Shown here: piece by piece, positions 54,728-64,000 of the stretch
How the letters are laid out: the number at the start of each line of letters is the position of its first letter
Numbering within the stretch: position 1 is the stretch's first letter
NCBI GenBank assembly: GCA_934047225.1
Contig: OW203992.1
Location: forward strand, 9,475,501-9,539,500
Length of the DNA stretch: 64,000 nt
Origin: Ypsolopha sequella
Taxonomy: Eukaryota; Arthropoda; Insecta; Lepidoptera; Ypsolophidae
Reading direction: 5' to 3'
Made by a program: the position numbers and the translations under genes
The notes under the pieces: model-generated
Database searches by the model: none
What the model was told of the DNA's origin: nothing
What the model saw: only the letters and a program-made list of their open reading frames with translations

Positions 54728-55563
54728 GCCGTTAGCACGCCATATGGAAAGCGTCAATAAGACCTAGGTTGGCCGTTAGCACGCCAGACGGAAAGCGTCA
54801 ATAAGACCTAGGTTGGCCGTTAGCACGCCAGAGGGAAAAGGTCAATAAGACCTAGGTTGGCCATTAGCACGCTAGATGGAAAGCGTCAATAAGACCTAGG
54901 TTGGCCCTTAGCACGCCAGATGGAAAGCGTCAATAAGACCTAGGTTGGCCATTAGCACGCCAGATGTAAAGCGTCAATAAGACCTAGGTTGGCCATTAGC
55001 ACGCCAGATGGAAAGCGTCAATAAGACCTAGGTTGGACATTAGCACGCCAGATGGAAAGCGTCAATAAGACCTAGGTTGGCCATTAGCACGCTAGATGGA
55101 AAGCGTCAATAAGACCTAGGTTGGCCCTTAGCACGCCAGATGGAAAGCGTCAATAAGACCTAGGTTGGTGCTTAGCACGCCAGATGGAAAGCGTCAATAA
55201 GACCTAGGTTGGCCATTAGCACGCCAGATGGAAAGCGTCAATAAGACCTAGGTTGGCCATTAGCACGCCAGATGGAAAGCGTCAATAAGACCTAGGTTGG
55301 CCATTAGCACGCCAGATGGAAAGCGTCAATAAGACCTAGGTTGGCCATTAGCACGCCAGATGGAAAGCGTCAATAAGACCTAGGTTGGTGCTTAGCACGC
55401 CAGATGGAAAGCGTCAATAAGACCTAGGTTGGCCATTAGCACGCCAGATGGAAAGCGTCAATAAGACCTAGGTTGGCCATTAGCACGCCAGATGGAAAGC
55501 GTCAATAAGACCTAGGTTGACCATTAGCATGCCAGATGGAAAGCGTCAATAAGACCTAGGTTG
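54728..55563. repeat. 44-bp minisatellite, 19 copies
   Basis: The unit GCCATTAGCACGCCAGATGG AAAGCGTCAATAAGACCTAGGTTG occurs exactly 19 times (836 bp). Variants shared at a 220-bp (five-unit) spacing show later block duplication: GCTAG at 54871/55091, CCCTTAG at 54906/55126, and GTGCTTAG at 55168/55388. Confidence 0.95.
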
Positions 55564-55945
55564 AAGTGCGCTCGTCCATAAACTTCCAGGGACTATTGCA
55601 AAAATCAACTGAAATCGGTAACGGACGAATGACGGATTCTACGCAACTGCCTGTAACCGCTTCGCCGGTACGGCTATTAATGACGTCATGCCGGAACACG
55701 ATGAGTCGCTTGGCGACATGGTGTCGTCATGAGGATGGTAACAAGACACGCCAGAACCTACCACCAGCAAATAGGTGCCTACGTCGTCTCTGCAGACGGG
55801 GCCAAGATCCGATGACATTATGGGAGACATATACTACAGAGACATAGATTGTTGGCATATCTACCTTTCTATTATCCTTTATTCGCGTTTTACGACATCT
55901 ACGAGAAGACATGGAATGACAATGGTAGCGATTCGGCATAACACG
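55564..55945. other. unassigned sequence
   Basis: A 93-codon plus-strand frame (55566-55847) begins at the minisatellite edge. It is open partly because of composition, and no domain is recognisable. Confidence 0.35.
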
Positions 55946-56313
55946 ACTTAACTTATTTGACAGGACTAACCTTATTTTAATTTATTAACCGTATTTTTTG
56001 TTTTTATTATAAGTTAAGCTGCATGCTCTGTTGTTTTTTTTTGTATTCTCGTTTATTTTATATTACTTCTAATTTTTAATGTAATACTCTGTAAGGGAAG
56101 AGCTTGGCGCCTATAGCACCGGTACATACACCCTTGTAGGCGTCAAGGTAATCCTATTCTGCTATTGTGTAATTTTTAGATGAATAAAATCATATTCTAT
56201 TCTATTCTATTCTAAGCGCCTTTCTTTTTCTTTCTTTATCGAAAAGACAAGGACAGAACGCTTAAATTAAGTTTAGTCCTGTCAAATAAATTAGGATGTG
56301 CTACACCGAATCG
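55946..56313. mobile_element. GACTTAACTT MITE split by a retroelement tail
   Basis: The left half is AACACGACTTAACTTATTTGACAGGACTAACCTTATTTTAA (55940-55985). The right half is AAGACAAGGACAGAACGC … TTTAGTCCTGTCAAATAAATT … ACACCGAATCGG (56240-56313). Between them lies a LINE 3' end with AGATGAATAAAATC and TTCTATTCTATTCTATTCTA (55986-56213). Confidence 0.7.
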
Positions 56314-57464
56314 GTACCAATATTATTTTTCACACCACCTGCTCGACAATGTCCAATTACATATCATGCAACCTCAACGTAAAGTACCTAACGCATTATA
56401 TCTCAAGGGATATAAAGTTATATGAAAATCCCTAGGGATTAAAGTGATTTAAATTTGGAACGTCAAATTCGTGTGGAAACTCGTGGAAAACAAATGCCCA
56501 TATGGGATTGTAAAGAGGTTTTTTCGAAAATCGAACTGGCCACCATAAGCAGAATTCAACAAAAAGAAAAAAAGCGTTTACAAAGAATGTGAAACAAAAG
56601 AAAGACGGTGTTTGGTGCTGTTGTGTGTGATCGATAGTGAATTTTATTGAATTATTAATGTTGATAAAAAATGTCGAGCTTTTTATTGTCTCGCAGAAGG
56701 TGTGAAAAGTAGAGTATGCTCCTCTGGAATAAAGCCTGTCTTTGTCTTGGGCAGCTTGAACCCCTCGCTTTACTCAGGACTCTATATAACTCAGAGTCCC
56801 TCGTTACGCTCAGGGTTCAATATGCCGCCCGTGACGTAAGAAACTGCTTTATTCCCTTAGTGCATAATCTACTATTTAGATGACGTTGCTACTCGCTACA
56901 AAACTGATAAAGCTAATGTGCCTAGACACTACACAGTCTTGTAATGCAGACTTAGCCTATACATACTCAGAGCTCGCTAAGGATTTCGAGTTAATAATAA
57001 TAACGTTACTAAGTATAATTTACCAGAGGATTGATTCAGAGAACAAGAAACAGTTTCCTCCGGAAACGTGGCTCGGCATATAAGGATCAAATCAGTTATA
57101 AAAAATATTTTATTCGTAAACGCGACTCGGTCTTTGGCTTCGCCAAATACACACCACAGGATCAATTCAAAAAAATACTATGAACTTTATTTTACTTTTA
57201 AAGCTGAGATCAGAAACGTAAGTAAAAATGTAAAAAATTATGAAAACAACACTATGCAACTATTCTACTTTTTAACGGTTGATTTCCTATTTTCTCTTCA
57301 TAATAGAAACCAAGCTTGCGGTGAATCTTTATTATTGTCGATGTGCCTGCTCATAATAAGGAAACGTAAACAACGCGTACACGTCGGATGTACAAACAGA
57401 CACTCAATATTGGTGCTTCACACAAATTTGAATAGAAGTGCAAGTACCTAAATAGTTACGTGTA
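56314..57464. repeat. unassigned and dispersed-repeat material
   Basis: 56690-56870 has 'cccctcgctttactcagg / gagtccctcgttacgctcagggttc' repeat-like phrases. 57040-57180 (GGCTCGGCATATAAGGATCAAATCAGTTAT … GGCTTCGCCAAATACAC) resembles 60610-60800. The 127-codon frame at 57068-57451 has no domain. Confidence 0.4.
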
Positions 57465-57565
57465 CAGACAGCAAAGGAGATAAGTAACTAGGCCCAACGC
57501 AAACACCCACAGGTGTAGGTCCTAAGACCCACAGGTGAGTAATTGATGATATAAAAAATACTTAA

Positions 57566-58056
57566 GACTGTACATGAGCCTAGAGCATGACCAACTCCAG
57601 GCTATCTAGGATTCGTTTGAAGAAATTCGGACTCTCCTTGTATTGACAAAAATATATTTGGTTTATTAATCTTTTCTCTAGGGATCTTTCGGATAAACAA
57701 TGTACTAAGATTTATACTTTTGTCAAAAAAAAATGTTTTGCACCCTCTTTTTTTTTGTTTTCAAACGTTCGCTTCAAGAACGCGGATAAGAAATCAACTT
57801 GATTTTATTTTCATAAAATAGATAATAGAAACATGAAGGTATATTGCTAAATTCAATATTTTTTTCCCCACAAAATATTTCAGTATTAGCTAAAAACACA
57901 CCAATTTGTTGTGTGATCACTAGTATTACGCGTCCAAGAAAAAGAGGCCACGGAGCCAACATATAATCGCCTCTATTAAAAGCAAATAAAGTCTTTGCCA
58001 TTAGACTTATTGTGCTGGACGGGTAATAAAAAAAGTTGCTAGAGTATGCCATCTTC
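57566..58056 (-). mobile_element. TTAA-flanked element T2, copy 2 (inverted)
   Basis: Inverted relative to 46202-46710, with TTAA at 57562-57565 and 58057-58060. Differences are small substitutions and short indels. Nested in the 57465-58350 element. Confidence 0.82.
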
Positions 58057-58067
58057 TTAATAAGGTA

Positions 58068-58228
58068 GCGTTCCTAAACGCTTGGGTAATTGTAAAATTT
58101 AAACTGTCAAAGTGAATTTTACATTTCTGACAATGTTTATGTACTGTACATTTTCACTCGGATGGTTGTGGAACGGTTGGCATGGCAGTTAAATTTTACA
58201 TTTACCCGGCCGTTTAGGAACACAACCC
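58068..58228. mobile_element. palindromic MITE (GTTCCTAAACG ends)
   Basis: GTTCCTAAACGCTTGGGTAA TTGTAAAATTTAAACTG is mirrored by CAGTTAAATTTTACATTTACCCGGCCGTTTAGGAAC. Confidence 0.7.
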
Positions 58229-58454
58229 AAATAGTGCATATGTGTATGTATTTGGACTTGTATCATCTCATCTATCGCTCACCTGTGGGTCTTAGGACCA
58301 AAGTGTTTGCGCTGGGCCTGATGGTTACTTATCTATTATACTGTCTGTACATTTACTTCACTCTCGTTTTCATCAGTTAAACATAAGTACTTCCCGTGTC
58401 GCCTGTTTGCTACCTTACTTGTTCATTAATAACAATATACCTATACAGTCAAAA

Positions 58455-58730
58455 AGAGGATGAATGAAAGTAGAGTGACAAAAGAAATTTATGGTTCGCA
58501 AGTGGAAGGTACAGGTCGACCAGGCCGCCCTAGAAGGCCGTATGGTGACCAAATTGGTGACATACTGAAGAAGGGCGATGTCAAAAGTACCCGGAATAGA
58601 AGAGCTTGTAGGACTAGATTGATGGATGTGGAAGAGGCGAAAGAGGTGTGTCTGGATCGTAGCAGATGGAAATCTGTAGTCTTTGCATATCCCTCTCATG
58701 GGAGATAGGCGTGGGTATATGTAAGTATGT
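58455..58730 (+). pseudogene. retroelement-derived ORF fragment, best-preserved copy
   Basis: The 82-codon frame reads NESRVTKEIYGSQVEGTGRP, GRPRRPYGDQIGDILKKGDV, NRRACRTRLMDVEEAKEVCL and DRSRWKSVVFAYPS. This peptide block is found repeatedly in lepidopteran genomes next to reverse-transcriptase remnants (general knowledge). Partial copies in this window are at 7911-8525, 44585-44695 and, on the minus strand, 62930-63000. It is not a host gene. Confidence 0.65.
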
Positions 58731-58864
58731 ATAGAGTCAATATGTCCAAAAATTCAACGCCATTCCTTGGAGTCTAACCAGAATATCAAAAAAATACGAC
58801 CTCAGTAAAATTTTCGAGTTATCGAGACTTTTACGAATTTCACGAAATTCATTACTTTAGTTCT

Positions 58865-59090
58865 AACTAGCCTTACGCCCGCGGTTCCGCCTGCGTTTAT
58901 TCAATCTTTGTCCCGTTTTCAGCTTGGCGGTTATTTTATCAACAACCCTTATATCCTATATGTTGACCAGAGTCATTACGATGATAACAAAGAAAACCAA
59001 ATCCAAATCTGTTGACTTGTTCTCGAGTTAAAAGGGAACATACACAGATACAGGCGACAGACAGACAAACATTCCAAAAATAGTGGTTTT
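58865..59090 (+). repeat. RTE-like LINE 3'-end fragment (decayed)
   Basis: Starts ACGCCCGCGGTTCCGCCTGC GTTTATTCAATCTTTG. This is the same opening as 10680, but the classic tail is missing and the end reads GACAGACAGACAAACATTCC. Confidence 0.5.
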
Positions 59091-59733
59091 GGTTAAATAT
59101 TTATAACCTATTTTATTTAAAATTTCGCAAAACCACAACTTTTTTACTACTTTATTATAAGTATAGATTTTTATAGAAAATCACGGCTCGTAGCAGAATT
59201 TCGTAGACTTTGTAGCACGCATAACGCCAACACTGCGTAGCACTTACTAGCGCTATGAGCGTTTTGCTCACGCTTGATATAAGATTGCCATAATGCGCGT
59301 ACGCTGCTGTGTTTACATTTAGGCTAATTAGGAGTAACTGGCGCACTATTTAGCCGACTACTTTATCACATGCGTTATCTACTCTACTCATCCAGCTTAT
59401 CTTGAGTAGGTACTATTTTGTAACTGTTTACATTAAACTAGTAACAATTTTGTTCCAGGTACTCTACCCGCGTAAATCTATACTGCAATGATATAATGTT
59501 AATTTAAGGCAATAAAGTCTATCTAGCAAAATCTGAGAGTAAATTTACTAGGTAAAACTAGGGAGATGAGGTTTGTTTAGTTTAGATGTAAGTCTTGTTT
59601 ACCTCCTTGATATTCTCTACTGTATAATTTATACTGTTTACGTAATGAAGACGTTATTACATTACGATTACGTCATGAATAAAGACCTCGTACTTAAAGT
59701 AAAGCTCAAGTTATTGCATAGTACAATTAATAT

Positions 59734-60062
59734 ATTTAATCGACCCTCAGACAGACAGACAGATAGCCTATTGAGAAGTGTATTCAATAAATTCTAAGGA
59801 AATAGTTGTACTACTTACTATGACTATAAATAAACTCGTTATAGAAATAATTACAGCTTTCTACATATTTATTTACCTAGTTGGTTACTAAGTTCTACAT
59901 TTAATCGACCCTCAGACAGACAGACAGATAGCCTATTGAGAAGTGTATTCAATAAATTCTAAGGAAATAGTTGTACTACTTAATACGACTATAAATAAAC
60001 TCGATATAGAAATAATTACAGCTTTCTACATATTTATTTACCTAGTTGGTTACTAAGTTCTG
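59734..60062. repeat. 165-bp tandem duplication
   Basis: The block ATTTAATCGACCCTCAGACA … GTTGGTTACTAAGTTCT at 59734 repeats at 59899 with only a few differences (for example ACTTACTATGAC versus ACTTAATACGAC). Confidence 0.92.
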
Positions 60063-61469
60063 TAACTATGAAAAACAGTAATAATACCAAAGATTTCGAA
60101 AGTTCAGATGATTGTTTTTGAACGTGAAATGTCACACTTTTGGCTTTATTCGCATTTATTGAAATGTTAGTGCACTTTAAAAATGCACATAACGCTATAT
60201 TGAGAACCTTTTCTCGTAAAAATTCATTAAGGCGTCCAACTATCACTGTGTTCAGATGAGCACTAATTCCAAACGTGTGAGCGTCACCCATTTAAAGGTG
60301 AAAACACTTTGGTGCTGTCATAGTACGGTAAGGGCTTATCTTTACTTTTGAATAATACTAAATATGCAAATAATACTACAATGAATTATGTTCCAAATGA
60401 AAGCATAAATATTCAAGATTATCTTGTATTAATATTATTCGAAATGACCGCACCTAGCATGAACACATGCCTTTAGAGGACGAGGCCAGTCATCGATGGC
60501 AGTACGCACTACTACTATTGACAATTGACAATATTGACATTGTATTAACAAATTAAGAGAGTCGATATTCATGTGGGGTTAGTTCATCAGTTCCCATGGG
60601 AATTAGAAAGTGCCGTTCAGAGACGCGGCTCGGCCTTCAGCCTCGCCAAACATACTACGAGTATACTAGGGGATTAAATCAGTTATCAAAGACCGCCAAA
60701 GACACATTAGCAGAGGATTAATTCAGAGAACAAAAAATAGTGTCGATCAGAAACGCGGCTCCGCCAAAGACTGAAGCGTGTCTTGGTCTTCGGCCTCGCC
60801 AAAGACACTTTACCTACATGGGAATCAAATTAGAGATGATGAGAACCAAAAACACTCCAAATACTCCAAACCAGAGTCAGATCAACTACGTACGAAAAAT
60901 GTATGGTCTGAAAAATATTTACAGATTCGATACGACTATACAAAAACTTAATCAACGCGGGCGAAGTTAGTTTGTTTATAAATCCAAATTTGTACTGAAA
61001 ACTCTGTTAGTCAGGACTAAGTCTCAATGACCCTGTTTTGAGAAAAACGCAAAATAAAATTTCTTTACTAATACTAATTTACTAATTTACTAAATCAGTA
61101 TAGGCACACTGTGGTATAGGTGTACACATTTTATTTTCGTTTTCTGCAAAAAAGATCATTGAACCTTGGTCCTGACCACTTATCGAGTCTATAGTGTGAA
61201 TTTGACTACATGAACAAAAGTCACCTTGTATAGTAATTTGGATTCAATAAAGAACGCAATTTAGTTATAAAAAGACCTTGGAATTAAAAATGTCTGCCCG
61301 CTTTGGATGTACTGTCAACATAGACCAAACACACATCTGACATATTACGTCACAGCTTGGGATTTGAACGATCGACAATAACACATTGACTGCTTTTGTT
61401 TTTAATGCTATCTATAATTCCATGTACGAAAATAGACGGAGAGAGCTTCAGAGAGTTCAATCCTAAGCT
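60063..61469. other. unassigned and dispersed-repeat material
   Basis: 60600-60800 contains repeated 'acgcggctcggccttcagcctcgccaa' phrases. 60870-60970 ends in an inverted RTE-like TTAATCAACGCGGGCGAAG. 61125-61212 is half of the CAAGGTGA MITE, ending AAAGTCACCTTGTATAG. No host gene was recognised. Confidence 0.4.
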
Positions 61470-62545
61470 CTCTTAACGAATACCTCTAGTATTAGAATGG
61501 TTTGATACCTATCTTCGTGGCGTCGGCAGTACATACGTTCTGATGATGTTACATCAGGGTGGTGTGAGCTCACAGCTGGCGTTATTTCTCCTCTCTTGTT
61601 TTCAGTTTTTATTAACTCAGTCCGACACTCTATGTTCTCAGTACTATCTCTATGCAGACGATTTGCAGTTTTATTACCATTTTCCAGTGGATCAAGCGAA
61701 GTCCGCCATTAAAAAGATGAATAAGGATCTCGCTAAAATACAAAATTGGGCTCAACCTTTTGGACTTTTTGCTAACCTAAACAAATCGTAAGCCATGCTA
61801 CTTGGTAGCCAATACATGTTAAGGAAATTGAGTGACCATACATTACTAGCTGTAAGTTATAATGGGGTACTATTGCATTCACCAAAACTGCTAAGAATTT
61901 AGGAGTTATATTTGACAGCCACTTGTGTTTGGCTCCTCATGTTAACGAGATCATTAAGGGGCTTTATATCGCCAAATGGGCACTTCCTAAAGCCTACTTC
62001 TCATTTATAGCCGAACCAAACATATTGGAAAAAATGCATATGAATTATCAACTGTAACAAAACGTATGCAACATATTTCTTTTTCATACCACCAAAGTTT
62101 ATGTATGAAAAAAAATTTAATTTGAATGTTGTTTTTTGGCTTGAATTCCCTACTGCCCCTAAGCGGCTTGAACGATTTAATTAATTTATGCTTTGATTAA
62201 TAGATAAACTTAATGGCTATAAATATAACAAAGGATTATTCAATCGAACAATCACGTTCACGTGAAAAGTATTATTTTCTCCTATTTCACCCTATCAAGG
62301 ACGCGCGAGCGTCGTAACAGCCACTATTTGTATTACGCGCTAATATGAACATTATTTCAATATTGTTTCCGTCTATATTCGTACTGAAAAACATCGAGCT
62401 ACTAATTTGGCGACACTAATCGCCTTAAATGGATCGTGCACGAATCATTTCACTCTTTAAAGCGCCTCCAGAACTTCCTTCCTGTAAAAACTAAAATCTC
62501 CCTCGCGCATGCTTTACTTCTTCCATTGGTCGATTGTGCCGGTCG
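61470..62545 (+). pseudogene. Jockey-like LINE fragment interrupted by an insertion
   Basis: Frames shift repeatedly. LEWFDTYLRG, then a decayed GVISPLLFSVFINS, LYADDLQFYYHFPVDQAKSA (YADD catalytic motif), NWAQPFGLFANLNKS, NLGVIFDSHLCLAPHVNEII and KALPKAYF-like segments run up to about 62010. After about 420 bp of unrelated sequence, SFHSLKRLQNFLPVKTKISL and AHALLLPLVDCA resume at 62436. The order matches Jockey-type LINEs, and the resumed block parallels the fragment at 24780-25530. It is inactive. Confidence 0.65.
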
Positions 62546-63224
62546 CCATTTCTGTTCCCAAGGTCTTTTGATTCGGGTTATCCTCGTATGTATGTACCAC
62601 CTCATACTTCCAAGAATTTAGGAAAAGTGGTTTCCCAGGAGCAAGACGCGCGGGGTACGGGTCGCGGGGGCGGCGGGCGGTACGAAAGCTCCGCCCGTGA
62701 CCTTCATGGTCAACGACCTCATTTCACTTTAGTTTGAGATATGCACAGACAGTAGGTTCGTATGGATAGATAATACACGTGTTTATTAAACGTGTAATAA
62801 ATTCTAATGTTTTCTTTAATAAAAACACGCGTGTGGTGTTATATCTTGTTTTATACTGAAGTTCTACAAGTACCTATGCTAATATTTATTAAGTGCCTTA
62901 AATATATACATATACTCTGATACTCACGCCTGTCTCCCAAACAGGTAGGCAAAGACTACATATTTCCATCTGCTACGATCCAGATACACCTCTTTCAAAA
63001 ATAGTCAGGTGCAAATAACACATTACAAGCATTTTTGAGTAAAGTACTATACAAGCCTTGGTCCGCAATGACTGCGTTGCGTTGCACGGACGATATATCA
63101 CCTTAAATTGTTTTAGCTTTTACATGCACGTAAGGACTTGTGTGTGCAACGTTTACATAAGCTAGATATAACAAATTCACATTTAACTATCTTCGTATAT
63201 GTTATTTTGTCAAAAAATTAATTA
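62546..63224. other. unassigned, with one repeat fragment
   Basis: 62640-62700 is a short GC-rich patch. 62930-63000 is a minus-strand piece of the 58455-58730 repeat (CACGCCTGTCTCCCAAACAG … CATCTGCTACGATCCAGATA). The rest is unrecognised. Confidence 0.4.
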
Positions 63225-63645
63225 AGGGGCTCCACAATGCTAAACATCAGTTTTGCATTGGATTCAGTTCCGTCAATGTAGATGGAAAAAATTTGAAAAA
63301 AATATGTTCGTGTTTTTTGACTCAAGACAATTATTGATTACTTACACTTTATAAATAAACATAGTTTCAATGTTTCTTTGATTATATTACTTTAGAAAAA
63401 GTATGAATTTCAAGAAAAAAGCGATTCATTTTCCGTATTTCAAAACCGATTGAAATGAAACCAGCACATACAGATATTAACTAGAAAATAACATCTTTAT
63501 TGCATAAAGAAATAATATTTAATGTCCCAATGTAGCCGTGATTTCAAAATAGCTGAAGTTTTGGTAGCGCGGCATCTCATTAGAGCAGGATAGACAGTTA
63601 AAAAACATAAGCGTTAGAGCAGGACTGAATTTTAGCATTGTGCAG
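63225..63645 (+). repeat. dispersed repeat, partner of 48671-49060
   Basis: AAGGGGCTCCACAATGCTAA begins the unit. It is otherwise collinear with 48671-49060 and ends GCATTGTGCAGTCCCTTAA. Confidence 0.78.
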
Positions 63646-64000
63646 TCCCTTAAATAAACTGATAGTTGCCAGGCAATTCTTGATGTATTCAGCATCATGA
63701 TTGAGATTTTTTACTCAAATTAAATTTATTTTTGTTACAATGAAGCTGAGATACAAAAACATGTTAATTAATATTTATATTCCGTCAATTAATCGGAATT
63801 TTATACACTAATGTTAAAATATTTTATAAAATGTGTTGGGTTTCCTACCTTTGGAGGTTGGTTTATTTATTTTAGAATAGAGAATTTCCAAAGGTGATTT
63901 GTCACGAATGTAGAAATGCCGTGAGGCTAATGTAATTTTTCGTAATAAATGAATTTTCGTAGATACAAAATATGCTTCATTACCGATGCTAAATTATATC
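63646..64000. other. unassigned edge sequence
   Basis: AT-rich. Only short local inverted phrases are present (TCCTACCTTTGGAGG near 63843). No gene is visible. Confidence 0.35.

Larger units (their letters stand above)
57465..58350. mobile_element. TIR element carrying nested insertions
   Basis: The left end (GTACAGACAGCAAAGGAGAT AAGTAACTAGGCCCAACGCAAACAC … ACCCACAGGTGAG) is mirrored by the right end (CTCACCTGTGGGTCTTAGGA … GTGTTTGCGCTGGGCCTGAT … ATCTATTATACTGTCTGTAC). Inside are T2 copy 2 (57566-58056) and a palindromic MITE (58068-58228). Confidence 0.7.

Noticed and set aside
54728..55563. CRISPR-like regular repeats
   Set aside because: There are no unique spacers between units. It is a direct tandem minisatellite in a eukaryotic genome.

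Overview
The window looks like a piece of a lepidopteran (moth or butterfly) nuclear genome. It is AT-rich and densely packed with short DNA transposons, LINE tails and tRNA-derived SINEs of kinds that are common in Lepidoptera, and it holds a few intron-containing genes. No bacterial-style operons, CRISPR arrays, rRNA genes or intact tRNA genes are visible.

Only two protein-coding genes can be assembled with matching splice phases. (1) Plus strand, 32241-38504: a five-exon gene for a 339-residue Tudor-domain protein. It resembles the N-terminal extended Tudor region of TDRD12/Yb-type piRNA-pathway proteins, but an in-frame stop follows the acidic linker and no helicase part was found. (2) Minus strand, 44036-47223: three C-terminal exons of a secreted-type C-type lectin-domain protein with seven cysteines and a QPD motif. 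Its first exon(s), with the signal peptide, were not found and probably lie further right or outside the window.

Everything else is repeat or unassigned. 0-8.5 kb: hAT-type MITEs, a mariner pseudogene, SINE pieces and nested palindromes. 9.0-15.6 kb: a pair of about 1.4-kb near-identical inverted arms around 3.8 kb of sequence, with a GC-rich patch at one inner edge. 16-25 kb: hAT and TTAA-flanked elements and decayed LINEs. 26-31 kb: fold-back elements and a broken LINE. Its tail runs into a 155-bp-arm palindrome whose 45-bp spacer is the 3' half of a mature tRNA-Tyr, including CCA. 31.1-32.0 kb: a hAT insertion that ends about 200 bp before the Tudor-gene start codon. 37.0-38.0 kb: a 29/39-bp minisatellite in the last intron of that gene. 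39-44 kb: LINE tails, a hAT MITE and a 45-bp minisatellite. 44-58 kb: the lectin gene, TTAA-flanked elements and a 19-copy 44-bp minisatellite. 58-64 kb: LINE fragments and dispersed repeats.

The observations most worth following up are the tRNA-Tyr half inside the palindrome, the truncated TDRD12-like gene and the repeats abutting its exons, the large inverted repeat, and the TTAA-flanked families that sit next to splice sites.
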